Origin: Mansonella perstans | Lineage: Eukaryota > Nematoda > Chromadorea > Rhabditida > Onchocercidae | Direction of reading: 5' to 3' | DNA: 64,000 nucleotides | Assembly (NCBI GenBank): GCA_037074765.1 | Contig: JBAMDO010000141.1 | Span: forward strand, 62,001-126,000 | In this document: piece after piece, positions 50,361 to 62,200 of the stretch | Position numbering within the stretch: position 1 is the stretch's first letter | Layout of the letters: every line of letters starts with the position of its first letter | Program-made: the position numbers and the translations under genes | The notes under the pieces: model-generated | Databases searched by the model: none | What the model was told of the DNA's origin: nothing | The model's input: only the letters and a program-made list of their open reading frames with translations

Positions 50361-52112
50361 ATGTTAAACATTTTTCAATTGTTTCAATATTTGATTTTAA
50401 AAAAAAACGAAATTATAATTGCATTTTTACTTTTACAAATAGCTCAAACTTTTTGGTGTTACGATCAATTAGAAATTAAAAAAGATAATGGAAAACTCAT
50501 GTCTCATTGGACAAGTGGCGAAGTACATATCATTTTATTTTGTCTTTTTTCATTTTTATTATTTCTAAGATTTTCTTTTAATATTTTGTTGAAAAAAATT
50601 AATTTTTAAAATTCGAAAATTAATTATTTTGTTTTATGCTAACTAATCAAAATTATTCCATTGAATTGTTTGCTTTATTACAGCATTATTTGTTTCCTGT
50701 TAAAAAATTCTAAAGTTAAACAAATTCATTTTATTCTTTTCACTTCGTGCGCATTTTTCTGAAGCAATTTTTTATTTATGAATTTTACGAATTGAAATAG
50801 CAGTTTTATTAGGTAAAAATACATTCCGAAATTAGTGACATTTGCGTCAAAATTTCAACTGAACATGGCTCATATATCTGCACAACGCTTCAATATCGAA
50901 TTATCTGTTGTTGCAAAATCTGTATGTCATTTAAATAAAAAGCAAAACAAATTTATCAAATTTAGAAAATTTTATATAAAAGAACTAACTTATAATCTTA
51001 CAACAAAAAATTTTCTAACATTGATCAAATAATTCTTTTATACTTTTTATCAAATATTACATAGATGAAATTTGACATAATAATCCTATTATTTTATTTT
51101 TGTTGATAATTGAATAATCAAAAAATAGTCAAAAATTAGGAAGGATGAATTTGTCTAAATGGAATAATTAATGGTTATTTTAAGAATAAAAACAGAGAGA
51201 GGGAGAGAGGGAGAGAGATAGGAACTAATGAATAAAAAGAAGCAGATAATCTTTTTTGATTGATAGTGATCTAACAAAATAATTCAGATAAATTCTTGAG
51301 AATGTCATTGACACTATTTTTCAGATGGCAATGTTCCGTGTAATAAAAAAAAAGAGATTCAAAGTATCTTCATGCGTGAATCAGTACCAGTAGATTTAGA
51401 ATGGAAAAAAAGTAAAGAAGCATTTCGACAGATGCAATACTTTTGCATAATGCCTGATAAAAATTTTGCCAGATGCAAATTGCCAATGGGTTGTTATCAG
51501 ATTCGATACGCTGTGACTACTGATTCGCATCTCATAACCAATGATGTAAGCTATTTAAATTACTGAGGAACGTAGAATAATTTATAATTGCTGAATATGC
51601 CATCAAAATTAATTGAACTGCAATTAAATTAATAAACAATATTTATTTCTTTTACTTTTTTTTATTTCAAAAATTACCATAATCTCTCTAATTTTTATAA
51701 ATCACGATAAGTTTCTTTCTGTCTTTTCTTTACGACATTTAAATTATCATTCTATTCGTTGAATTATCGAAATGATTTGATTAAGTAACACATTGTTTCT
51801 AATCTTTTATCTCATTCTCTGGATAAGCTATGAAAAATGTTGCTTTAGCTTCCGACCGGTTGTATATCAGATATTGATCAAGAATTGCTGGAAAAATATC
51901 CATACTTGACGTTATGCTCAATTTACTTAAAAAATGGATTTGCCAAAAAATGTTTTAACACGGATACACGTGACGTAACAACTGGTATACCACTGATTGT
52001 GTGCTGTTGTAATGCGAATCCTTATAATGATTGTCCGTCACAAGCTCATATGGCAAATTTAGGATATGTATATAAAGTGATAAAAAAGGAAGAAAAATTA
52101 GAAGACATTTAA
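50361..52112 (+). CDS. Secreted two-module cysteine-rich protein, ET-module-like (251 aa, 4 exons)
   Basis: Exons 50361-50522, 50813-50921, 51325-51545, 51849-52112 join with matching phases (756 bases). The N-terminus has a hydrophobic stretch (IIIAFLLLQIAQT) ending just before FWCYD, fitting a signal peptide. Module 1 runs from FWCYD to IICCCKICYGNVPC and module 2 from YFCIMP to LIVCCCNANPYNDC, each closing with the CCC cluster. The C-terminus is hydrophilic, without a membrane anchor. It starts 204 bases after the preceding module gene on the same strand, so the two are tandem paralogues and might share an operon. Alternatively exon 11 of the upstream gene could splice at 50038 (A|GTAATA) to an acceptor at 50442 in phase; I prefer two genes because of the leader. 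Confidence 0.7.
51195..51222. repeat. (GA)n-rich microsatellite
   Basis: Interrupted GAGAGAGGGAGAGAGGGAGA run in an intron of the two-module gene. Confidence 0.8.
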
Positions 52113-52234
52113 ACAAAAGGAAATGAAAACTTTTTGAAGAAAAAAATTTGTTGAAATTGCTGGATTTTTTATTATCACTGTTTTCTCTTCAAAATTTTTT
52201 TTAGAAATCATAGCCCTTTTGTTTTATGAACTAA

Positions 52235-52912
52235 ATGGCTTCAGGATTTGTAAAATTAGTGGTTCTTCAATTATTTTACTTAGCTGTATGCTGTGATCAC
52301 TTTTATGATACTTGTAAAATCAATAGTTCAAACCAAATGATACAGTTTATAAAAGCTTTTCAAGCGAATATTTTTCACTCATAATCTCAACAAAATTTGG
52401 TTAGGCTATGAGGAAGTTAATTTAGAAAGTTTCGAGTATTTTAAGTAAGTTCAATTCGATAACAATATACGATATAAGAATATTTATCAAGATTTAGCCA
52501 TTAACTTTTATTGATAGATAAGTTTGAGATAGAGCAATACAGTATTGTGTGATCGAATTAATTGATATGACTAAGTGCATTTAGTTGAAATTTGAAAATA
52601 ATTCTTTACAGTAAATTTTATTTGCATTGAAATGAAATTGTCGAACATACGTAACTCTTATCAGAATCTGATACTTTAAATTGTGGTAAATGAGACATCC
52701 GAAATAATCCAACATTGAAATACGGAATGAAGTCTGCTTTTCCATCAATTATTGCAATACAGGATTCACCACAAATCCCTAAGATTTTAACTTTTGTTCA
52801 AATATAGAAATATTTTTAAAAATGTACTTTGTTAATTACAATAAAAACAAAATTTCATCTTAATATAACGTAAAGAATCTTTTTTAGTTCTAATGAATCT
52901 TTGGCTGTCACG
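52235..52912 (-). repeat. Inverted duplication of 45850-46495
   Basis: The reverse complement of this segment matches the exon 4 region of the large module gene and its following intron along about 650 bases with few differences. The copy starts only about 120 bases after the stop of the two-module gene, in the opposite orientation. Confidence 0.9.
52651..52778 (-). pseudogene. Dead copy of exon 4 of the module gene
   Basis: The copy keeps the TTAG acceptor and GTATG donor of exon 4 (45942-46070) but is one base shorter: GGATTTGTTGG is GGATTTGTGG here, which shifts the frame near the exon start. A few further substitutions are present. With no neighbouring exons on this strand it cannot make a module. 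Confidence 0.8.
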
Positions 52913-54790
52913 GTATGATTTATCATTTTGTTTTCAAAAAATATATGTGTTTAAGCTCATTTTTGTAAGTAGATACGACTAATATCTGTTGTCTGTAATA
53001 GATAGGACTAATAATAATACTGTAATACAGAAAACCATCTTTATACTTGTCAAATCCTTATAAACAAGCTACTCTCTAATTTTACTTAACTCATTGTCAG
53101 TTTCACAACAATACTACCTCTTATTATCAAAGCTATCTTTCGCCTTGATTCAACGTCTAACAATTCCATTTTTGTTATCATCTCGTCATTTCGTATTTCT
53201 TCTCAATCCTGAATTTTGATTCTTTATGTTAATACTTTCATATTTCACACGTCGTTCCATTACAATTGGTATCTGAGCATTAATAAAAACTATAAGTAGC
53301 TGTACATTCCAGGTTCAAAAACATTTTTTCTGACAGCCAACAAAACTTTACACGATAGAGTTATCTATTTCTCAAACAACGACTGGAACACTTCAGAAGA
53401 TGTAATGTTTTTCTTAAGTACCTTTAAAATTAAAAAACTATCAAAATTACAATGACAGATTGATGCGATTCAATTTTATATTGCAAATAAATCATTTTCG
53501 TTTCAAAATTTATATATTTTCCTTTTTCGTCGTCTATCCAGAACATCATGTGAAAACCATTCAAATGTTTGAGCTTAAACATTGGAAATCGTTAGTTTAA
53601 GATTCACCATCATAATCAAATTTTTACTTTTCACTATTGCCTAAAGCTGTTTTGTAATTGTGGTAGCCTTTCCTTTTTGCTTATAAGGCTATATCTGTGC
53701 TGTTCGGATTAGGGCAGTATTTGATTATGATGGCACAATTTTCCATAAGAACCAACCACTTCAAATTACCTTTAATAACTTTCAAAACGAAACTTCCATT
53801 TAAATAGGCAATTTTATGATGTTTGATACAAATTAATGCATTTATTCAATGAGCAGATGATGTAAAATTCGCTATCGCCTTGACAGCCACATCTCTATTC
53901 AATTTTGGTCTCTCCGTCAGGTTTTTCGAAAAATGCTAAAACAACACGCACTTACTGAAACATATAAAACGCGTTTCTGTCCAATGATTATTAAAAAATG
54001 ATCATATTTTCCTATTATCAGATTAAATAGCCCGGTTCTGTCCAATATTGGTCAAAATGACCAAATTAATTGATTCATATGATTCACGCGTATATTTTCT
54101 TGATCCAGTCCCCTTGTCAATGTTTTGATCTTGAAAAGAACTCACGAATATTCATTGTTACTTTTTTGACAATGTAGCCGAAGTATTTACCAATTGCTTC
54201 CATTTACATTATTCACAAATAAATTCCTTCTGATTTCAACTGTTGTCTGGTTTCTGATCGTTTCCAGGCCGCCAGTAAAAATGCTATGACATTACTCCAA
54301 AAAAAAAAAAAAAAAAAAAAAACTCAGGTGAAACGATAATTTCTTCTGGGTGCTTCTGTCTGTCTGTTTGTTCAAGTTCTCTTTAATCCTAATCGCATTT
54401 AATATCTTTATCCAGCGGAATCTAGTACAGTTTCTATGCAGTTCTAATTGTAAAACGTTTTCTCGATAGTTTTGAAAAAAGATGATTATATTTTCATCAT
54501 TGGAAAACATAATATTACTTCTTCTATAGAAATTTTTTTAAACTTATTGTTTTTCTGAAATGCGTCAAATCATCGCGGACTATTCGGAATTTTTTTTGCA
54601 GACACTTGCGAGATATCATCCTGTGATGAGATAAGTAGTGAATTTTACACTTTTGATTAAGATCAAAATTTTTTAATTATACCGACTGCAGTTAGTTCTA
54701 ATTGTTTCGTCGTCGAAGATACCCCTTCATGGAGCCTTTTAATCAGTGTTTTGGGACATTTTAAACACAGTCTATAATGATGGCTCGTTA
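52913..54790. other. Degenerate region between the inverted exon copy and the direct repeat
   Basis: It is slightly less AT-rich than typical intergenic DNA here and lacks any long open frame. It may be decayed mobile-element sequence, but no reverse transcriptase, integrase or transposase motif was recognised. A poly(A) run of about 22 lies at 54300-54321. Confidence 0.4.
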
Positions 54791-55480
54791 TACTAGTTGC
54801 GCGTGTTAACAGTTGTCCTTAATATTTGGGTTGCGAATATTATCTGCATGGTTACTTCCGATTAGCATCGATTTAGAAAATATTACTTTAGAAAACCTTT
54901 GCTCGTATAAAAACAATAGGAAATAAACTCAGTGATACACTTTCGGTCCTGAAACCGTTCAATAATCGGATTTGTTTGTTGTACACTTGCCCACCTCTTA
55001 TTATGCCATTTTATTTAAAAATACGAATAAAACAATTTGAATGAATCCTTGCTTTGTAATATATTCTTTCCTTAATTGATATCTATCATTGTTTCTCACT
55101 TGAATATTCCGAAACTTGAAGTAGTTGAATTGGGACAAAAAGTGGAATTACTGTTTTTTAGCTCTGTGAATTCTTGGCTGTTTATTCGAAAAAGTCGTCG
55201 AGATTTTTCTCCTTACCAATACATTGCAAGCTCCGTTTTGACATTTTGACATTTCTTTTTTACAAAAATATAATTTCTAAATTTCTTTTATTAGCGTAGT
55301 GATATGATTTTTCAGGTTTGCGATAGCAATTTGCTGCTTTTCTGTCTTAATTTCGGAAAAAGTAATGACATTCGTGCCTTCGAAACCTCAATTTGATAGA
55401 TCTCGGCAGTCACAAATCTATCACTCTGTAAGATATCAGGTATAGTATTAAAGCAGAATTCAAAATTGAAGCATATTTGT
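54791..55480 (+). repeat. Long direct repeat, copy B of 1-660
   Basis: The copy matches window bases 1-660 in order, from TACTAGTTGCGC through the first coding exon and into intron 1, with scattered substitutions. Similarity fades at about 55480. It carries the same TTTTTCAG acceptor and first exon as copy A. Confidence 0.9.
55365..55439 (+). pseudogene. Orphan copy of first exon of the 316-aa gene
   Basis: The frame is open for 25 codons from ATG (MTFVPSKPQF...) to a CAG|GTATAG donor-like site, with several amino-acid changes against copy A (including A2T, W6S and E25Q). No copies of exons 2-8 follow; instead the next recognisable sequence is rRNA. It could serve as a start exon for an unknown downstream transcript, but nothing supports that. 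Confidence 0.75.
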
Positions 55481-55530
55481 AGTATTTTTTGCAAATATAA
55501 GCAAAAATTATTCAGTGAAAAAGCCATTTT

Positions 55531-55593
55531 TGGTAAGTAGAATTGGAGCTGTGGGATGAACCAAACGTTGAGTTAAAGTGCCAAACTTTCCGC
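55531..55593 (+). rRNA. 28S rRNA fragment, 5' part
   Basis: TGGTAAGTAGAATTGGAGCT followed by GTGGGATGAACCAAACG is the conserved core stretch of eukaryotic large-subunit rRNA that directly precedes the GGCGTTGG block. Similarity ends at CCGCT, where a 144-bp copy of the direct repeat begins. It is a pseudo-fragment, not an rRNA gene. Homology may begin a few bases earlier. Confidence 0.85.
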
Positions 55594-55737
55594 TGCCATT
55601 TTATTTAAAAATACGAATAAAACAATTTGAATGAATCCTTGCTTTGTAATATATTGCTTTCCTTAATTGATATCTATCATTGTTTCTCACTTGAATATTC
55701 CGAAACTTGAAGTAGTTGAATTGGGACAAAAAGTGGA
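55594..55737 (+). repeat. Third, partial copy of the direct repeat (equals 214-357), inside the rRNA fragment
   Basis: These 144 bases align without gaps to 214-357 and replace roughly a dozen bases expected between the two rRNA parts. The right junction shows shared ACAAAAAG on both sides, and the left junction shares about one base, suggesting microhomology-mediated joining. Confidence 0.9.
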
Positions 55738-55791
55738 CAAAAAGGCGTTGGTTGATATAGACAGCAGGACGGTGGCCATGGAAGTTGGAAA

Positions 55792-55825
<34 letters not shown>

Positions 55826-55884
55826 TCAACTAGCCCTGAAAATGGATGGCGCTTGAGCGGAAGACTTATACTCAACCGTTGCAC
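55738..55884 (+). rRNA. 28S rRNA fragment, 3' part
   Basis: GGCGTTGGTTGATATAGACA, then GCAGGACGGTGGCCATGGAA, GGAGTGTGTAACAACTCACC and CTGAAAATGGATGGCGCTTG are near-universal large-subunit rRNA sequences in correct order. The match continues weakly through TATACTCAACCGTTGC. Only about 210 bases of 28S are present in total, so this is a dispersed fragment. The next sequence is the inverted dispersed repeat. Confidence 0.95.
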
Positions 55885-56240
55885 AGTTTATCGTTATCTA
55901 TAATTTTCAATGGCTGTTTATTAAGTCAAAAACGAGCGAGCATTCTTAAATTCAGAAGTCATTCGAAGAATTTTTTTCAATGCAAACCAATCGCATAACA
56001 AGGACTTGTTTCGATAAAACTCAATTCTCACAGCGAACGAGGTAAATTTGTCGCAGATGTCATACTGACATACAACGCAACATGCGCTGTTGCTCAATGA
56101 ATAAAAACGTTCCAATTTGCATGAAACAAATTGCTAATTCATTTCATTTTTCGTTGAGAAAAATATCAGTTCAAGCGGTAAATTCAAGCGGTTGGTTGAT
56201 TTTTATAAATGTTTCGTTTGCAAGGTATAGTACGCTGACT
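55885..56240 (-). repeat. Dispersed repeat, inverted copy of 42700-43060
   Basis: The reverse complement matches 42700-43060 with moderate divergence. A 64-codon minus-strand open frame (56115-55921) covers part of it and is similar to a broken frame in the other copy. It abuts the rRNA fragment directly. Confidence 0.75.
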
Positions 56241-59200
56241 GATGCGATGAAAATGAATGAAACAAAAAAAAAAAAAAATGAATTGAATTTGAGTGTTTCA
56301 AATATTCAGATAAATTATGTTTAAAAAATATCAGATGCACCAAATTATCATGCTTTCTTGCAAAAATATCAAAGGTCAAATTTTGAAATGCAGATTTATG
56401 CATTATTTTTCATATTGATAAAATGAATAAAATGCAATTCGAAATAGTCGAAAAAGGAATGCAGAAGAAAACAATTATTGATGAGAATGAATTTGCTGAA
56501 TCATTATAAAATGAAATAGCAAAATACACATGAATAATGAATATAGAACTATTTATGATTTTTTTTAAAATATTTCTTTACAACAATACCGCAAACTTTC
56601 ATTAATGGCAATGAATTATTATATTAGTAGCATGATTAAAGCATTAATGTAGTATTCTCAATAAAGTAAGGATTTAAATTCATTTTATAACAAATCTTTT
56701 TGTTGCTGATTTCTTTTGCTCAAACTTTCAAGTTAAACTTAAAAGAAAATGAAATTAGAAGGAAAGGAACTATTAAAATAATTTGCGCCATCAAGACTCG
56801 TTTTGAAGAATCCTAATAAAGTTATTTTCGCGAAAAAAAACGCTATAATTCCGAAATGCTTGTGTTAATGCTGTATATGCTAATCATAATTTTTATTGTG
56901 TATTTACCTCATCATCATTTTTGTACTGTATTCTTCCATTGTGATTTGAAATTTTTAATGACTAATATTTTATGGTCATTTTCATATACTTTGTTAAAGA
57001 ATATGAAAATATTTTTTAAAACCTCAAGAATTTAAGGATGTATTGCTTATTTATTTAAACGATATCATTACTCCATCATTATTCATTGTCTCTTCTTTTT
57101 ACCGCACTGCAATGAGCAACAAAAAATTAATTACAAATATTTCCTGTATTTATATTTAATTCCATTTTTATACGTTTTTTCCGCAATTCTTTGTTGCATT
57201 TTTGAAAAAATGTTTTCCAAAAAGTTTTTTCTTATTTTCTTGAAAACTTCAAATGTAAGATTGATTAACTGCAAACATCATATTGTTTTCAAACAATGAA
57301 TTCGTCAAAAAAAAAACTTGAAAAAAAATTAATTTAAAGATGCTATGATTTATAAGAAGTTATTAAGACAATATTGATAATGACAATAAAGTAGAAAACA
57401 CAAAATGGATTCAGTAACGTAAATTCACCTATCAACTGATTCGCTCCCTCTCTGGTATCATTATCATATAGCACTGTGGTTTGTAAGTCAAAACAAATCA
57501 GAAATCGGAAATATATTCGCAAAAAAATAAATTGAAATGAAAAAGAACTAAAAAATCGAATATTTTACACAAATGTAAGAGCCATACTGCCACAAATTGA
57601 AATGAAAAAAAAAAAAAGAAACATTTTTTTTCCGAAAAACAAACCGAAAATACACTTAGCATTTAGAAATTTTACATAATTTTATCAAAAACAATCTTTA
57701 AATTTAAAAAAATTAACTTTTCATGTGGAAAGAAAGAAAAACAAAAACAAATATTGTAGCACAAAAAGGCACGGACGGTGAGCCATTTATATAATAAAAA
57801 TAATAAATAAAAGATGAAAACTACAGAAATAAATATCGATTGATTCATTAGAAATGATGAAACTGAAAAGAAATTCAATTCTCTCAAATCTGTTATATAA
57901 GTAACATCAAAATCGAGTAAAATATTAGCATTAATGAATAGTAGCGAAAAAAAAACTTTTTTTTAGAAAGAAAAAATCAATCAGTTGAAATCAATAAATA
58001 AATAATAAATAAATCGATGAATAAATAAAAACTGTACACAATAATCACAGATTCGCTGAAATTCGGCGTTGCTTTCATGTTAGGAAAAGAAGATATAAAA
58101 AAGTTAAAAAAAAAGAAGGAAAAAGAACAGATAAGTAAACAATGCGAGTTTAGATTTAATTAACGAAAAAACAAAAGAAATCAATGAAATCAAACAAAAG
58201 TTACCTTTAAATTTAAATCTGAATACTGTTTAAAAGATAGAATCGAATATTAGTAATAGAAGTTTAGGGTTTTTTTTTGCAAATAATTCCATTCAATGAG
58301 CTAAAGGAAATAATCTTTTTTTCTAAATGAACAAAAGGAAAAAGTTAAAGAAAAATGAAGATAATTGACGATAAAATCATTTCAGTAATTTATTGAAATC
58401 CGGCTAATTTATTTTGAATGAAATCAAAGTTAAATTAATTTCCGTTGCATACAGTGCGTATAATATCGCTATATATTATATGAAATATCAAAATATAATT
58501 TTTTTTTTGTGATAGTGAAGTAACTCTAAAAAATCTATAAATTTTATTTGGAAAAAATAATGAATCTATCATCTACAAATGAGCAAATAGATATGTAAGA
58601 TTTCGAAAAAGATATGAACAAAAAAAAAAAATGGAATCATTTTTTTTGGACTGGAATATCAAAAAAAATTTCAAAAGAAATTAATAGGTACACAGATAAG
58701 TAGGAAAGTTAGCAAGAAAATTTTAAAAATAGTTTTAAATTTTCGATTGAAATTGATAGAACTAATTTGATCAGATTTAAAAAAAATAGAAGATATTCAG
58801 GATAAAAAAACCAAAAAGACGTATCACTTTTTCCATAAGAATAGGAAAGCATGAAATTTTTTAAATTGTACTTCAGTTATACAAATTGTGCTCGTTATTG
58901 CAAAACAATTTTTTTAGGTCAAAATTTTTCAATTTCATTTTAAGTAAAAAAACAATACGTTTTTTTTTTGCAATATTAGATTGTGTAAAGAATTAGAATC
59001 GATAAATTTGAGAAGAAAAAAATGGTAAATTTGAAACAGAAAATGTTAGTTAAACGCGAAAATTAAATTTTTTTTAAAATTTTTATTGGGCAAAATAAAA
59101 TTATAAGTAATGTGAATTAACTTTGGTATAGAATCAACTATTTTGAAAGAAAATAAGAAAAATTTTCGTCAAGTATTTTAAAAACAGTTTCGCTCTTTTT

Positions 59201-59261
59201 TTTCCTTTTTTCTGTCGTCGTTATTAAACGGAATGACGATTTTTCATTAATCATCCATCTA
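56241..59261. other. AT-rich intergenic region with 3' flank of the zinc-finger gene
   Basis: No gene is supportable. Homopolymer A runs are frequent, and open frames are low-complexity. A minus-strand AATAAA at 59082-59087, about 175 bases after the zinc-finger stop codon, is a possible poly(A) signal. Confidence 0.5.
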
Positions 59262-62200
59262 TTACTGCTGTGCTCCACTATTACCGGTGTATTTCATTCG
59301 ATCACCACTAGCTGTAATTTTAATTTAAAATTTTTGCATTTTATTTTTTATAAAGTTTTAAAATTTCCAATTTCATATTTTAATTGCATTTGAAACAAAA
59401 AGTGTTTGAAAATTTGTTTGCTAAAAGGAATGAAACGAAATATAAGTCAGATTTATTTAATGGAAGAAAAAATTTTAACAACAGTTTTTTTCCTTCTTCT
59501 CTTTTTTTTGCTCTTTCTCATAGAAATTATATTTCATCCTATCAAAAGTAATTAATTTTAAGAAAAGAAAGATAATTTTAAATTACCATAATATCTCTCC
59601 TCAGGTATGCGATGATTTTTTTGCGGATCTCGTTTTCCTTTTGGACAACGACAGAAATCACCGCAAAATGGATGCGCAAAACCACATTCATCGGCCGTAT
59701 TTGAGCAATTTGGATAATAGCTAAATATTAATTAATATAATTTAAAAATTTCACAATGTATTTTAAAAAAAAAGTTAAGCAATGAAAATGACAATTATTA
59801 TGACTGATTTTCATTTTTTTTTACCACATAATTTATTGATAGTAAGAAAATGAAAGGAAAAACTATACGTGAAATAATCTCTTAAAAAAATGTTAAAAGA
59901 TGTAAAAAAAAAATGAAAGAAAGTCATGTAAGATTCAGAAAAATTACCGGCATTGCTCCCGTGGATGCCAAAAACGACATGGAAAATCAAGACGATGTTT
60001 CGGATTATTCCAATGAATGCATTGTGGTGCTGGTTTACTAAATTTAGCACCACGTTCAATTGCCATTTGATCCCATTGTGATATTTGAGTTGACACTGAA
60101 CTCATACTTGACATGTTACGCTGTGCTGTTACATTCGAAGAACATTCTAGAATGAATGTGTATAAATTCAACAGAAAAAAAGCTTTACTTTTAAAATTAT
60201 CTATTAAGAATTGAATGATGAATAATAGTGGTTTATTGTTATTGTTCGACGGTTTAATACCTTTAATAGAATTGAATGATGATGGTTTATTGTTATTGTT
60301 CGATGGTTTAATACCCTTTACAACAGCTGAGTAACACAATACATTTCCGGATTCAGCAGTTGGTAATATTGGATATTGATTTACATATTCCGTTACATCA
60401 TAAGTCTAAAGATAAATCAAAAATTTTCAATGAAAAAAAAACGAAAATTTTCGACAATATATTGTCTAAAAAATGGAAAAGTTCACAAAATTCAAAAATT
60501 TTCAAATTTAATTTAAAATTCATGGTGTTGTTTTTATATGCCCGACAATTCGAGAAAACTTTTTTTTATGAAAACAAAAGAATTTTTGCTCGAAGAAAAA
60601 TTAAAAAATTTTAATTTTAGTATTTAAATTTAATTAATATAAATTATGGGAATATGAGATACCGCTGCTCCGCCATATGCCTGATGATCCATCATCATAT
60701 TTGTATTCTCATCCAAATTTTTGTTACATTCCAATTCCCAACTATTTCTATTTCCTACAAATTACAAATCTTAGCAGGTCAATTAATAAATTTAAACAAA
60801 AATTCATTTCAAAGAATTGTTAAACCAATTTATTTTTTTAAGCAAACTTTAAATTTAAAGTATTGCTTTGCAGATAAAGTTATAAAGTCTTTTCAGAAAT
60901 CTATAAAAAGTTGAAAGAAATTTAAGAAAAGCACAAAAAGAAATTCAAATTTATTTACCATTCTGATTGAGCATACAAACATCATCCTCTTCATTGGTAC
61001 AATCATTTTCATCTTCACTGAATACTTCAATTTTGACCTCTTTGTGACTTTTTGAATCATCCTCTACTTTGTTATCCTAAAAGTAATAGAATACAGTACT
61101 AATTATCAACAAATAATGTAGAATTAGGATTTTTTACCTCATATAATTTGATGTCTTGTTTTTTTTATAGTAATCTGTTTAGTGTTATTATTACAATGAT
61201 TTCTTCCTTACACTGGTGAGGTTATGAGCTATGCAAGCGATTGTTTATGCTTCCATAGGCTCCTATGCTATACAGATCTCGACTAAAGTTCAGGCAAAGT
61301 ATGTTCAAGAGCAGGATGAGCTCGTTAGTCTTCCAGCAATCATCTAGAAGAAAAATTCTTATTTCAAACCAGGCAGATGGAGCTCGCTTAGCCATGCAAG
61401 CTATCCACCCAGAAGGATACTCTAACCAAAACCTACGACCTAAGGATTTCGCTGTCAACATCTAAGCTTGCTAGCTGCTAGCAGATGAACCTTTGGAATA
61501 AAGAGTAGAGCAGTTCTGCGCTTACTTAAAAAATCCACTAAGCCAGTTCAAGGATTCATCCACGCTCAAAGACGAGTCTGTATCAAAAGCAAATGAAATC
61601 TTGTAAAAATCTTTGTTTGCGAAGACAAGCCACAACAATAATTTCTTCTTATAATTAATTTTCTACCATAGCGGTAAATATTATTTCTCCTTTATACTTT
61701 GATTTGGTATACATTGTAGTTATCGTTTTGAAAATGGAAGTAATTCGAATAATTTAACAAGTTTTAGATTCTTAGGTTAAGCAGTATGTCTAGAACTGTA
61801 AGTTTGGAAAAAACTTTTCTTTGATTTTACAAAATGTGACACATGTAGTGTACCACGTGTTAAATTTAAAGTTTTATTTCGTAGGGAATCCACAAATCTG
61901 ACCTATAAAACGTGAAATATGTAACGCATAATTGACAAATGCTAAATGAACGATTCCTAATCTGAACTATGAAACGTAAAATACGTAACAGACAATAATA
62001 CATGTTTACTTTAAAACACTATTTGTAGGATTAATACTTCATATTAAAACTAATATAATTAATATATTATACGAAATTCCCATACAGTTAAAGTTTAGAT
62101 ATAATACCTCATTCTGATGATATCCATTTACCGTATTATCCATGTTGTAATTATTGGCTTGCAGTTGTTCCGTAGCTTGTTGTTGAAGTTCATTCTGTTG

